Shown here in pieces: positions 37,160 through 46,994 of a stretch of 64,000 nt of DNA. Under the pieces are notes generated by a model that worked only from the letters and a program-made list of their open reading frames with translations, ran no database searches and was not told the origin of the DNA. The DNA comes from Endozoicomonas sp965261315 (GTDB taxonomy: Bacteria; Pseudomonadota; Gammaproteobacteria; Pseudomonadales; Endozoicomonadaceae). The stretch lies in NCBI GenBank assembly GCA_965261315.1, contig CBDHDM010000133.1, positions 1-64,000 on the forward strand, written 5' to 3'. A program made the position numbers and the translations under genes. Every line of letters starts with the position of its first letter. The first letter of the stretch is position 1.

Positions 37160-40100
37160 ATGGATATTGCACGTTATACCATCGCAAAGCGAACGAGTGT
37201 CTGGGTCATTATCGCCCTGACATTGATCGGCGGCTACATCAGCTACCTGAAACTGGGTCGTTTTGAAGATCCGGAATTCGTGATTCGTCAGGCGGTTATC
37301 AACACCCCTTACTACGGAGCTACAGCCCAGGAAGTCTCTGATGAAGTCACGGATTTGATCGAAGGCGCAGTTCAGTCGCTTCAGGAATTAAAGGAGGTTA
37401 AATCCGTCTCCAAACAGGGCATGTCGGAAGTAACCGTTGAGATTCAGCTGGAATTCGCCAAAAGCTCTGCGGATTTACAACAGGTCTGGGACAAACTGCG
37501 TCGAAAAATCAGTGATGTCCAACGACAACTGCCGCCGGGGGCTGGTCCTTCCATTGTTAACGATGATTTCTCGGATGTGTATGCGCTCTTTTTTGCAGTA
37601 ACCGGTGAAGGGTTCACCGACAAGCAGCTGCAGGACTATGTAGACACACTGCGTCGTGAACTGGTACTGGTGCCGGGTGTTGCCAAAACGGCCACACTGG
37701 CCGAACAGCAGGAGACCATTTTTATCGAGATTTCCAGTGAACGTATGGCCAAATTTGGCCTGTCTGCCGAGCAGGTTCTGCAAGTACTGCAAAAGCAAAA
37801 TCTGGTGACCGTTGCTGGCAGTATTGAAACCGATTCCATGCGTATTCCGGTGATCCCCGACGCCAGCGTGCACTCATTTGATGATCTGAAAAATCTGCAG
37901 GTGGGCGTTGGTGAGAACAGTACCGTGCTGCGCCTGGGTGATATTGCTGACCTGAAGCGTGGCTACCAGGAACCGGCATCCATGCTGATGCGTTATAACG
38001 GTGAACGGGCCATCGGCTTTGGTATTTCCAATGTCACCGGCGGTAATGTGGTGGATATGGGCGATGCGGTTAAAGCCCGAATTGCTGAACTGGAAAGCCA
38101 GCGCCCCCTGGGTATGGAGCTGCATGTAATTTCCATGCAATCCGATTCCGTTCGTGCGTCAGTGGCCAACTTTATCGATAACCTGATTGCTGCCGTTGCC
38201 ATCGTCTTTGTCGTACTGCTGTTGTTTATGGGGGTGCGCTCCGGCGTCATTATCGGCTTTGTGTTACTGCTGACCGTGGCGGGTACACTGTGCATTATGC
38301 TGGTTGAAGATATCGCCATGCAGCGTATCTCCCTCGGGGCACTGATCATTGCCCTCGGCATGCTGGTGGATAATGCCATTGTGGTCACCGACGGTATTCT
38401 GGTACGTCTGCAGAAAAACCCCGATGAAGACCGTGCGGCCCTGGCGTCAGAGATCGTAAAGTCTACCCAGTGGCCTCTGCTGGGCGGTACCGTTGTGGGC
38501 ATCTGCGCTTTCAGCGCCATTGGTCTTTCTCCGTCCGATATGGGGGAATACGCCGGTTCACTATTCTGGGTAATTCTCTATTCCATGCTCCTTAGCTGGG
38601 TATTTGCGGTTACAGTAACCCCGATGCTCTGCCATGATTTTCTGAAAGTGAAAGCCATAGCGGCTGACCAGAAACCAGGCCGAATGGTAACGGCTTATAA
38701 AGCACTGTTAATGTGGGTACTTAAACATCGTCTGATAAGCTCAGCACTCCTTCTGGGCACATTGGCCGTGGCTATCTGGGGAGTACAGTTTGTACCTCCG
38801 GGTTTTATGCCAGATTCACAGCGCCCACAATTTGTCGTTGATGTTTACCTGCCACAGGGCTCCGATATCAAGCGTACTGAGGCAATCATTGCCGATGTCG
38901 AGCAGGATGTAAAAGCCAAAGAAGGCATCACCAATATCGCCAGCTTTATTGGCGGTGGTGGTCTGCGTTTTATGCTGACCTATTCACCGGAGGCCAGAAA
39001 CCCAAGCTATGGCCAGCTGCTGATCGACATTGATGACTACACAAAAATTGCATCGCTGAGCGGTGAACTGCAGAGCGAGCTGGCCAGCAAATATCCCGAT
39101 GCTTCCATCAAGGTATGGAAGTTCATGCTGGGCCGGGGCGGCGGTAAGAAAATCGAAGCCGGTTTCAAAGGTCCTGACAGTGAGGTGCTGCGGCGACTGG
39201 CGGAGCAAGCTAAGGCCATTATGTTAAACGACAGTAACCTGATCGCAGTACAGGACGACTGGCGTCAACAGGTACCGATACTCCGACCGGTGTATTCCGC
39301 TGAAGAAGCACAACGGTTTGGGCTGACCACACCGGAGATCAACCAGGCCATCGCCCAAACGCTGACCGGGCGGAATGTGGGTGTTTACCGGGAGGGGGAT
39401 GACCTGATTCCCATTGTGGTCCGCGCCCCTGAAGGTGAACGCAACCATCAACGGGCCATCGAAAACACGGAAGTATTCAGCCCGAAAGCGAATACCTTTA
39501 TTCCGGTAAGCCAGTTGGTGGAATCGGTGGATGTGGTGTATCAGGATGCCATTCTGCGCCGTATCGACCGCGTGCCCACCATTCTGGTACAGGCCGATCC
39601 GGCACCCGGTGTATTGACGGCAGATGCCTTCAACCTCTTGCGCAGCAAAATCGAAGCGATTGAACTGCCGCCTGGCTATGAGCTGACCTGGTATGGAGAA
39701 TTTAAAGCATCAAAAGACGCCAACGAAGGCCTGGTCATTTCTGCGCCTTATGGTTTTGCGGCGATGATCCTGTCGGTGATCTTTATGTTTAACGCCCTTC
39801 GCCAGCCTCTGGTGATCTGGCTGACAACGCCACTGGCACTGGTGGGTGTGGCTGCTGGTCTGGTGTTCTTCCAGACACCTTTTGAATTTATGGCGATTCT
39901 CGGCTTCTTAAGCCTGATCGGCATGATGGTGAAGAATGCAATTGTTCTGGTGGATCAGGCCGATGTGGAGATCAGAGATGGCAAGCCGGCGTATCACGCC
40001 ATTATTGATGCAGCCCTCAGCCGTGCCCGCCCCGTGTTACTGGGCGCTCTGACCACCATACTGGGCGTGGCTCCGCTGTTGATTGACCCATTCTTCAAAA

Positions 40101-40210
40101 GCATGGCGGTGACCATTATGTTTGGTCTTCTGTTTGCCACCATCCTGACCCTGGTGGTCATTCCACTGTTTTATGCGGTCTTTTTCCGGGTGGAAATTGA
40201 AGAGGCTTAA
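37160..40210 (+). CDS. RND efflux pump, AcrB-like
   Basis: 1016-aa inner-membrane RND transporter. N-terminal MDIARYTIAKRTSVWVIIAL, FEDPEFVIRQAVINTPYYGA (a pattern of the shorter 'YegN/MexK-type' or HAE1-related pumps), LGMLVDNAIVVTDGILVRLQ with the TM4 Asp, LSPSDMGEYAGSLFWVILYS and IGMMVKNAIVLVDQADVEI. The sequence is complete without shifts. It forms an operon with the adaptor and is controlled by the divergent TetR gene. Substrate unknown; no outer-membrane component encoded here. Confidence 0.93.
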   Translation: MDIARYTIAKRTSVWVIIALTLIGGYISYLKLGRFEDPEFVIRQAVINTPYYGATAQEVSDEVTDLIEGAVQSLQELKEVKSVSKQGMSEVTVEIQLEFAKSSADLQQVWDKLRRKISDVQRQLPPGAGPSIVNDDFSDVYALFFAVTGEGFTDKQLQDYVDTLRRELVLVPGVAKTATLAEQQETIFIEISSERMAKFGLSAEQVLQVLQKQNLVTVAGSIETDSMRIPVIPDASVHSFDDLKNLQVGVGENSTVLRLGDIADLKRGYQEPASMLMRYNGERAIGFGISNVTGGNVVDMGDAVKARIAELESQRPLGMELHVISMQSDSVRASVANFIDNLIAAVAIVFVVLLLFMGVRSGVIIGFVLLLTVAGTLCIMLVEDIAMQRISLGALIIALGMLVDNAIVVTDGILVRLQKNPDEDRAALASEIVKSTQWPLLGGTVVGICAFSAIGLSPSDMGEYAGSLFWVILYSMLLSWVFAVTVTPMLCHDFLKVKAIAADQKPGRMVTAYKALLMWVLKHRLISSALLLGTLAVAIWGVQFVPPGFMPDSQRPQFVVDVYLPQGSDIKRTEAIIADVEQDVKAKEGITNIASFIGGGGLRFMLTYSPEARNPSYGQLLIDIDDYTKIASLSGELQSELASKYPDASIKVWKFMLGRGGGKKIEAGFKGPDSEVLRRLAEQAKAIMLNDSNLIAVQDDWRQQVPILRPVYSAEEAQRFGLTTPEINQAIAQTLTGRNVGVYREGDDLIPIVVRAPEGERNHQRAIENTEVFSPKANTFIPVSQLVESVDVVYQDAILRRIDRVPTILVQADPAPGVLTADAFNLLRSKIEAIELPPGYELTWYGEFKASKDANEGLVISAPYGFAAMILSVIFMFNALRQPLVIWLTTPLALVGVAAGLVFFQTPFEFMAILGFLSLIGMMVKNAIVLVDQADVEIRDGKPAYHAIIDAALSRARPVLLGALTTILGVAPLLIDPFFKSMAVTIMFGLLFATILTLVVIPLFYAVFFRVEIEEA

Positions 40211-40273
40211 GTCACTGCTTGCCTCTGAATCATTGATTCGACATGAGGGTCAGACCACGCTGCGGTGATGTTT

Positions 40274-40352
40274 TTGAACCACAGAGATCACAAAGACCAC
40301 GAAGAACCGCTTTTCTTTTCCTTTGTGCGCTTTGTGCTCACTGTGGTTCAAA
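40274..40352. repeat. Repeat family A copy 4
   Basis: TTGAACCACAGAGATCACAA at the left and CTCACTGTGGTTCAA at the right are inverted, with ACAAAG/CTTTGTG steps inside. It lies between the converging pump gene and yhdP. The rest of this 270-base gap has no recognised feature. Confidence 0.7.
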
Positions 40353-40482
40353 AAAATCCCAGCAGCACGGTCAGGCTCCCAGAGTGAATCAATGGGTCAT
40401 AGATAATCCTGGTTGATTCTTATACAGCCCATCGAAAGCAAAGGGGATACCCTTCCCCCTTCGTTAATATGAAATATCCAAA

Positions 40483-43400
40483 CTAAGGACTACTGCCTGT
40501 TTTCTTTCCCTGACTTTTCCGGGGCTTATTGGAAAACAGCTTATCCAGTGTCATTTTAGGATCATCAAAAGACCCTTTAATCCGGTAACGAATACTGGCC
40601 AGCTGGTCCACTTGCTTGCCCACGAGTTTGTCAGCAATATAGATAATCCCGGCCACCTGAGGTGCTGTTCCTAAAAGAACACTGAGAATGGGCAGATTAG
40701 ACGAGACTGGCAGGGTAACCACCAGGCTCAAATCCAGCTCTTCACGATTGGTATCGATGGTGCCGTCCAGCTTGAAATCAGACGAAGGACCTTCAATCAC
40801 CATGGGTGAATCAAAGGTAATAACGCCCTGGTTAAAATTCAGGCTCCCCCGAATCTGGTCAAAGCTGATACCGGATGAGTAGAGATCTGAAAAATCCAGC
40901 TGGATTCTTCGCGACAGTGCTTCGGTGTTAAAAATACCAAAGACTTTCAGCGCTCCCGAGGAGCTGCTATCCACCTTCCGCAGCCGCCCTTTTTTCAACA
41001 GGAGGTCAACCCGACCTTTCATGGTAGCAACTTCACCCCCAATGGGTGACCCTTCCCAGTTCAGGCTGGCATCAAAGCGACTTTCTTTCGCTTCCAGAAA
41101 GCCTGAAAAACCCAGGGCTTCCTGAAGCTCTTTTATACCGGAACCCTTCAATCTTCCCTGAACCCAGCTACGCTGCTCACCATCCATCTCTACCCAGTCT
41201 GCCAGACCAGTGAGAGATACACCCGACAGCTTACCGGTAATATTATCAATCTTAACACCATGAGGGGCACGGCGAAGTTTGAAGCCAATGCGGGCTGGCG
41301 CTCGACTGCCAACCTGAATCCGGCTGATGTTCACATCCAGATTGGGTAACGTTGCCGGATTTACGTCCGCAAGACTATCTTCAGGTTCTTTACTTCCTTC
41401 ATCAGACGGCGTTTTTTCCAGATCAGGCTCGGGCAGATAAACGTGATCAACATTCAGCTTCCAGGGCGTTGCACGTTGTTCTGGAATCCATAAATTACCT
41501 CTCAACGTCTGCCCATCAACACTCAGTTTCATCCCCTTTTTGTCAAGTTGAGTCTCTTTCTGTTGCATTTTCTGAGGCACTTTCTGCTGAGCATGCTGCT
41601 GAAGCGAGACTGAAATATCCGGCCATTGATATTCGCCATACTTCAATAAACCAATACGAACATTGTCGACTTCTATACGTGAAGCAAGCTGTTGCTCACC
41701 GGGCTTACCAGGCTGGCCCTCAAAGCGCTCTTTCCATGGGCCAATATCCAGAACGGGTAAATTACCTGTCACCAGAAACGTATTGCTGTCAGCTCTCTGC
41801 CTATCCAACGATTTTTTATATCCTGCCGGATCGGCGCCAAGGGTAATAAGGGCAGACTCAGGAGAAAATTCTGGCGTCATTTTCATCTCCAGCCTGCCCA
41901 GATTGGCCAGAGAAACATTCAGCAGCTCATGCCCATCTTTTTTAACCAGAGAAAGATCAAGAGGTAATGGCACATCAGCTGTTTTGCCAACCGGATCCGG
42001 TAATTCAATTTCAACCCCGAGCAGCTCACTGTCCACTCTGAGTTCGGTGCTCCCTTGACCCAGCCCGAGTGATAATCGGGCACGATAATCAGTTTCACCT
42101 TCCAGTAAACTAAGCCAGTCCAGCTTCAACCAGTCCTGAAGGGAAGGAACCGATATTCTGCCAGTCCAGTCTATATCGGTGGTCACGGGCTGCTGATTCA
42201 CAACCGCAGAACGAATCTGGAAGTTAGCTGGCTGACCAAAGAACCTGCCGGACAGTTGTTTCGCAGATAGACCGCGCTCAGTGCTGAACGATAAATCGCC
42301 ATCAATGCCATTCACATCAATATTCAGGTCTGGAATAGCGAACCGGAAGTCTTTCACTGCTGACCGGATATCCACTGCTGAACGGTCCAGATCATCAAGG
42401 GGAAGTGTCAAATTAAGTCCCGCATTCAACCCACCATCCAGCTGCCACTTTCTGGCCTCCCCTTCCATCCAGCCATTAATCGGTGTTTGAGTAAGAAAGT
42501 ATTTGAGTGTTTCGCCATCAGCATTCAGGTGACTACTGATTTTGAGAACCGATTCCCCTTTCAGGGGAACGCTGGCCACAATATTATCCAGCCTGCCACC
42601 GGCTGATTCAGCACTTTCAGCCAGCACTTCAACCCGGTCATCATTAACATACACCTGTCCTTTCAATGCGGTAATGACAGGCCAGTCTGGCTCGTAATCC
42701 AGTTCTCCATTACTGATATCAAAAAACAGTCCCCAGCGGGAATCCTGAGAGCCATCACCAGAACTGCCTCCTCCAACCTCGTCACCACCAACAAGGGCGC
42801 CGTTGTATATAAAGCCCCCACCAGAAATATCGGCTTTGCGAATCGCCGTATCCAGCCAGTGAGTCAGATCACTGTCCATTGGCATCAGAGCGGGTAGATA
42901 TTTTCCGGTATAACGCGCATCGCCATTACTCATACCAACGGTAAGTGCCATATCCAGCGTTTCACCGTCATTCCACTGTAATGGAACATCCAGCCTTAAC
43001 TTACCCTTTAAATCCCCTTCAGGTCCTTTCAGGGCAAGATCATCAGACCCCAGAATATAAAAGTCGTCTATAACATCCCAATAAAGTCGAGCCCGGGCTT
43101 CATCGAATGTCCATGTTTCCCGAAACAGTTCAGGAAACCCCAACTGGAAATCCCGGGTATCAAGATCCAGATACCCCTGTAACAGGTTCATCCTTAATTG
43201 ACCGCTGACATTGCCTCCCGAAGGCGCACCCTCCCAGGCATCAACGGACACATTATCCAGACGCGCGCTCAAATCAAAATCAAAGGGTTTTCGGGAAGGG
43301 AAAAGGCGAATGGCAAGATCATTCAACTGACCTTTGGGGTTCAGGGTCTGTATCAGATCAGCTACCGGTGTTGGTAATGCATCCGTATCCAGAAGCCAGC

Positions 43401-44466
43401 GCTTAAGCAGATCAAGATCCAGCACTTCTGTCGCCGCAGTAATCGTATACTCATCGGTTCGACCACCGGTCAGGTACCAACTGTTTTCCCATCGGTAGGT
43501 AACACCATTATGCAAGCGGTTTTCCAACTGCAGATCATTCAACCAGATCTGCCAGCTGGACTCTCTCTCTCCCTGGATAAACAGCTGCGACTGACCTGTG
43601 AGATGACTCAGGTTGCCAGAGTGATCAACATAAGCCACATCCGGAGACGCAACACGCCCCTGCACCTGCCAGTGCTCATTGTCGTAGCGCCACTGGGTAT
43701 CGAACTCAACCATGGCAACCAGCACATCATCATAGCAGCCAGCCCATAATGCACAGAGTTGTTCAGCATTAAGATCACTGGCTTTCGCGATGCCCTGCCA
43801 CTGTGAAAATATGCCTCGACTGGAGATTCCACTGCCTTCGACTTCAAGATAACCATTGCCAACCTCAAGCCGGGCGGACAGGTCTTTTCGATTATCGTCT
43901 GTCAATACTGTCAGGTAACGGCCATTAATATCACTGCTCTCGCCATTAGCCTTCCTCAGATTCAGCCGAATGTTGCGAACATCAACCATCTGTTGAAGGG
44001 ATAGCCACTCCAGTAAAGAGCCTTTGCGATATTCCGGAGTTTGCAGTGATGAGCCGGCAATCTGCTGGATGCCAGAGAGTGTCCACCGAGCACCATCCCC
44101 CTGAACCAGATCAATATTCACACCTTTGACTTCCAGAGCCGTGAATACCGGTGCCCAGTGAAGTAATGACTCCCTTAGGCTCAGCTCCATATCCAGCTGT
44201 TCAATACTGAAGCCTGTAACATCCGCCTCTTTTCCCTTAAGTGTCAGACCTCGCAGTGACAGCCATGGCTCCCCGCTATTCCATTTGGCAGTCATAGACT
44301 CAATCTGAAGGTCAGCATTTAAGCGATCACTGAGAAAACGGGAGAGTTCAGGCTGCAAGACAGGCAATGTACTAAACATCAAACGGCCAAAGGCAACCAT
44401 GATCACCAGAATGGTCAACCCTGTGATCAGAAGTCTCCAGCTCCACTTCATTAAACTGTTGAGCAT
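40483..44466 (-). CDS. yhdP: YhdP/AsmA-like large envelope protein
   Basis: 1327-aa inner-membrane-anchored periplasmic protein of the AsmA-like family (TIGR02099 type). One N-terminal membrane helix (WRLLITGLTILVIMVAFGRL) is followed by a very long beta-rich periplasmic part made of repeating strands, and the conserved AsmA-like C-terminal region (FGIFNTEALSRRIQLDFSD, LDGTIDTNREELDLSLVVTL). In E. coli YhdP helps move phospholipids to the outer membrane together with TamB and YdbH. I start at ATG 44466 (MLNSLMKWSW) with GGTGG upstream; the 30-codon extension would need TTG. It lies directly after rng, as in Pseudomonas. Confidence 0.92.
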   Translation of the reverse strand: MLNSLMKWSWRLLITGLTILVIMVAFGRLMFSTLPVLQPELSRFLSDRLNADLQIESMTAKWNSGEPWLSLRGLTLKGKEADVTGFSIEQLDMELSLRESLLHWAPVFTALEVKGVNIDLVQGDGARWTLSGIQQIAGSSLQTPEYRKGSLLEWLSLQQMVDVRNIRLNLRKANGESSDINGRYLTVLTDDNRKDLSARLEVGNGYLEVEGSGISSRGIFSQWQGIAKASDLNAEQLCALWAGCYDDVLVAMVEFDTQWRYDNEHWQVQGRVASPDVAYVDHSGNLSHLTGQSQLFIQGERESSWQIWLNDLQLENRLHNGVTYRWENSWYLTGGRTDEYTITAATEVLDLDLLKRWLLDTDALPTPVADLIQTLNPKGQLNDLAIRLFPSRKPFDFDLSARLDNVSVDAWEGAPSGGNVSGQLRMNLLQGYLDLDTRDFQLGFPELFRETWTFDEARARLYWDVIDDFYILGSDDLALKGPEGDLKGKLRLDVPLQWNDGETLDMALTVGMSNGDARYTGKYLPALMPMDSDLTHWLDTAIRKADISGGGFIYNGALVGGDEVGGGSSGDGSQDSRWGLFFDISNGELDYEPDWPVITALKGQVYVNDDRVEVLAESAESAGGRLDNIVASVPLKGESVLKISSHLNADGETLKYFLTQTPINGWMEGEARKWQLDGGLNAGLNLTLPLDDLDRSAVDIRSAVKDFRFAIPDLNIDVNGIDGDLSFSTERGLSAKQLSGRFFGQPANFQIRSAVVNQQPVTTDIDWTGRISVPSLQDWLKLDWLSLLEGETDYRARLSLGLGQGSTELRVDSELLGVEIELPDPVGKTADVPLPLDLSLVKKDGHELLNVSLANLGRLEMKMTPEFSPESALITLGADPAGYKKSLDRQRADSNTFLVTGNLPVLDIGPWKERFEGQPGKPGEQQLASRIEVDNVRIGLLKYGEYQWPDISVSLQQHAQQKVPQKMQQKETQLDKKGMKLSVDGQTLRGNLWIPEQRATPWKLNVDHVYLPEPDLEKTPSDEGSKEPEDSLADVNPATLPNLDVNISRIQVGSRAPARIGFKLRRAPHGVKIDNITGKLSGVSLTGLADWVEMDGEQRSWVQGRLKGSGIKELQEALGFSGFLEAKESRFDASLNWEGSPIGGEVATMKGRVDLLLKKGRLRKVDSSSSGALKVFGIFNTEALSRRIQLDFSDLYSSGISFDQIRGSLNFNQGVITFDSPMVIEGPSSDFKLDGTIDTNREELDLSLVVTLPVSSNLPILSVLLGTAPQVAGIIYIADKLVGKQVDQLASIRYRIKGSFDDPKMTLDKLFSNKPRKSQGKKTGSSP

Positions 44467-44686
44467 AGATATGCCACCAGACCGAGTCTTTACACCCTCT
44501 GGATTCCGTTTGAGCGGAATAGTCCGCTTAAGGCTGTTTAAAATCCGCTTCAACAACCGTGGCCCTGCCCTGACAAACCATCAACCTGTCCAGCATCAGA
44601 CTGGCGCAAAACAACAAGAACTATCAATGAAACTCAACCCCAGCTCAATAATAATCATGACAAAATAAACAGTATTTTCAAAAACG

Positions 44687-44724
44687 AAATGCGGCTTCTC
44701 ACTCTTAATGAGAAACCGCATTTA
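44687..44724 (-). terminator. Hairpin terminator after rng
   Basis: AATGCGGTTTCTC pairs with GAGAAGCCGCATT (one mismatch), followed on the minus strand by CGTTTTTG. It lies between the rng stop and the yhdP start and would limit read-through. Confidence 0.7.
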
Positions 44725-44745
44725 TAAAAGTATCAAATTTGCCAG

Positions 44746-46236
44746 TTAAACCAGAACTACATCAAACTGCTCCTGGGTATAAATGGGCTCTACCTGAAAA
44801 CGAATCGGCTTTTGAATAAACTCTTCAAGATCAGCCACATTACTGGACTCTTCATCCAGCAGGCGGTCAATGACGGCCTCAGATGCAAGCACCATATAAC
44901 TGTCACCGTCGTATGCCCGAACAGCCCGGAGAATTTCCCGGAAGATTTCATAGCATACCGTTTCTGCAGTTTTCAGTGTGCCACGCCCTTCACAGGTTGG
45001 ACAGGACTCACACAGAACATTCTCTAATGACTCCCGGGTTCGCTTGCGAGTCATCTCCACCAGACCCAATTCACTGACACCCGTAAAGTTGGTCTTGGCA
45101 TGGTCCTGCTCCATCGCTTTTTCAAAAGCCCGCTGAACCTGACGCTGGTGCTCCGAATCTTCCATATCAATAAAGTCGATGATAATAATACCACCAAGAT
45201 TCCGTAACCTGAGCTGACGTGCAATAGCCACTGCAGCCTCAAGATTGGTTTTGAATATAGTCTCTTCCAGATTACGGTGACCAACAAATGCGCCAGTATT
45301 GACGTCAATAGTCGTCATTGCCTCAGTTTGATCAAGTATCAGGTACCCCCCTGATTTCAACTGAACCTTACGACTTAGCGCCTTATTAATTTCATCCTCA
45401 ACACCAAATAAATCAAAAATTGGCCGTTCACCAGGATAATATTCCACCCGACCATCAATCTCTGGCACCAGCTTTTTCACAAACTTGGAAACTTTCTCAA
45501 ATGTTTCTCGAGAATCAATTCGAATTTTCTCAATATTCGGATTCACCAGGTCTCGCATGGTTCGAAGATGCAGAGGAAGATCCTCATACACATTCGCTGG
45601 CGCCTTGCTATCCTTGATATTTTCTTCAATGGTTTCCCACAGTCTACGCAGGAAAAGAACATCCGCCCGAACCTCGGCTTCACCAATACCTTCAGCGGCA
45701 GTTCTCAATATAAAACCGCCAGACTCTGCAGAATATTGAGAGGAATTTTCATCCTGACTACCAAGACAAGACTCCACCAACTGGCGCAGACGATCCCGCT
45801 CTTCAACATCTTCTATACGAAGGGAAATGCCCACATGATTGTTTTTGGGCATATGCACCAGATAACGGGCCGGAATTGAGATGTGTGTCGTTAAACGAGC
45901 CCCTTTGGTACCAAGCGGGTCTTTAGTTACCTGAACCACCAGAGACTGGCCTTCATGCACCAGCTCATAGATAGGACGCTCTTGGGTATCCTCACTGCTT
46001 TTTTCCTGCCTTGGGGCAATTTCACTGGCATGGATAAACGCAGCCCGCTCAAGACCAATATCGACAAAAGCAGCCTGCATACCTGGCAGAACCCGGACGA
46101 CCTTACCTTTATAAATATTGCCAACAATCCCGCGACTGCGAGCCCGCTCGACATAGATCTCCTGCAGCACCCCATTTTCAACCAGAGCCACCCGTGATTC
46201 CATGGGCGTGATATTCATGAGAATTTCTTCGCTCAT
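44746..46236 (-). CDS. rng: Ribonuclease G
   Basis: 496-aa endoribonuclease (RNase E/G catalytic region only) that matures 16S rRNA 5' ends and starts mRNA decay. The N-terminus MSEEILMNITPMESRVALVE and the S1 domain (RGIVGNIYKGKVVRVLPGMQ, AAFVDIGLERAAFIH) are standard. DQTEAMTTIDVNTGAFVG carries the DNase I-like catalytic Asp, and CPTCEGRGTLK is the Zn-link. Length and neighbours (maf, mreDCB) match the Pseudomonas locus. The mre-maf-rng series is interrupted here by 760 bases of palindromic elements. Confidence 0.96.
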   Translation of the reverse strand: MSEEILMNITPMESRVALVENGVLQEIYVERARSRGIVGNIYKGKVVRVLPGMQAAFVDIGLERAAFIHASEIAPRQEKSSEDTQERPIYELVHEGQSLVVQVTKDPLGTKGARLTTHISIPARYLVHMPKNNHVGISLRIEDVEERDRLRQLVESCLGSQDENSSQYSAESGGFILRTAAEGIGEAEVRADVLFLRRLWETIEENIKDSKAPANVYEDLPLHLRTMRDLVNPNIEKIRIDSRETFEKVSKFVKKLVPEIDGRVEYYPGERPIFDLFGVEDEINKALSRKVQLKSGGYLILDQTEAMTTIDVNTGAFVGHRNLEETIFKTNLEAAVAIARQLRLRNLGGIIIIDFIDMEDSEHQRQVQRAFEKAMEQDHAKTNFTGVSELGLVEMTRKRTRESLENVLCESCPTCEGRGTLKTAETVCYEIFREILRAVRAYDGDSYMVLASEAVIDRLLDEESSNVADLEEFIQKPIRFQVEPIYTQEQFDVVLV

Positions 46237-46364
46237 CCCAGTCCCTCAATTCCTTTAATGCATTGACCTGTGATGTCTGGCTGCTTGTCCGAAAATTGAT
46301 CCGGGAATTGAGGCACCACAGGTCAATACACTGTCACCAATCCTTTAGTCGAGCTGATGTTCCA

Positions 46365-46512
46365 GGAGGCTGCCCGAGAATAGACTGCCCTACGCGGCAA
46401 CTGCTCCTGCGTTGCTCTAGCTCCTGCGTCCATGCAGTCGTGCGGCGGCAGAAAATTGGTCTAAAAACCCGATTTTGTTCGTCAAATAGCGCGCTATTCT
46501 CGGACAGCCTCC
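46365..46512. mobile_element. MITE-like element 1 with terminal inverted repeats
   Basis: 148 bases bounded by GGAGGCTGCCCGAGAATAG and its inverted partner ending in CAGCCTCC (18 of 19 positions match). No coding capacity. Likely a small non-autonomous mobile element. Confidence 0.65.
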
Positions 46513-46683
46513 AGGCAGAAACACAAACCGGTTTGTTCGATCATACCAGCAATCGGTGTCAGTTTTTTGCTTCCTGACAAACTTTATACCAAAAACTGTT
46601 CCAAGAGACTTTCAAGCGAAAGATAACTGCAATTTCCTTACTGAATTTATTATTGAATGATTTCTGGAGCCTTCATCCAAACA

Positions 46684-46816
46684 CTAGGGGGCGTTCCCAA
46701 TTAGCCATGAGACCAGTTGATCACTGCTCATGGGAATACCACACCGCGCAGTTCGCGCCTTGTCTGGCGCAAGCCGTGGGCGGCTGGTCACATGTCTAAT
46801 TGAGAACGCCTCCTAG
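46684..46816. mobile_element. MITE-like element 2 with terminal inverted repeats
   Basis: 133 bases bounded by CTAGGGGGCGTTCCCAATTA and an inverted CTAATTGAGAACGCCTCCTAG. About 19 of 22 positions match, both ends show CTAG, and inner ACCAG/CTGGT steps add symmetry. Confidence 0.65.
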
Positions 46817-46830
46817 GTTCTGTGACATAA

Positions 46831-46974
46831 GGCTCCAAACCCAGCGGGGCGCGCAGTCTGGCTCGTAAAGCCGTATTCCACAAGGCGAACTGGTACAGTT
46901 GTAGTGGTTCTACATCAAAACCAGCTCAACGAAGCTGGAAGGCGGCTTTACGAGCCACCCCGTGGGCTCAAGCC
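46831..46974. mobile_element. Palindromic element 3
   Basis: Perfect 15-bp inverted arms TGGCTCGTAAAGCCG (46859-46873) and CGGCTTTACGAGCCA (46943-46957), with weaker outer symmetry (GGCT..CCCAGCGGGG against CCCCGTGGGCTCAAGCC). Non-coding. Confidence 0.6.
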
Positions 46975-46994
46975 AGAATAAAAACACACACTCA

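Larger units (their letters stand above)
46237..46994. other. Intergenic island of palindromic elements between maf and rng
   Basis: About 760 bases in a place where maf and rng are usually close. It contains three unrelated inverted-repeat elements listed separately and no convincing gene. Confidence 0.7.

Noticed and set aside
46237..46994. Structured non-coding RNA between maf and rng
   Set aside because: The symmetry is explained by three independent inverted-repeat elements with distinct ends rather than one folded RNA.
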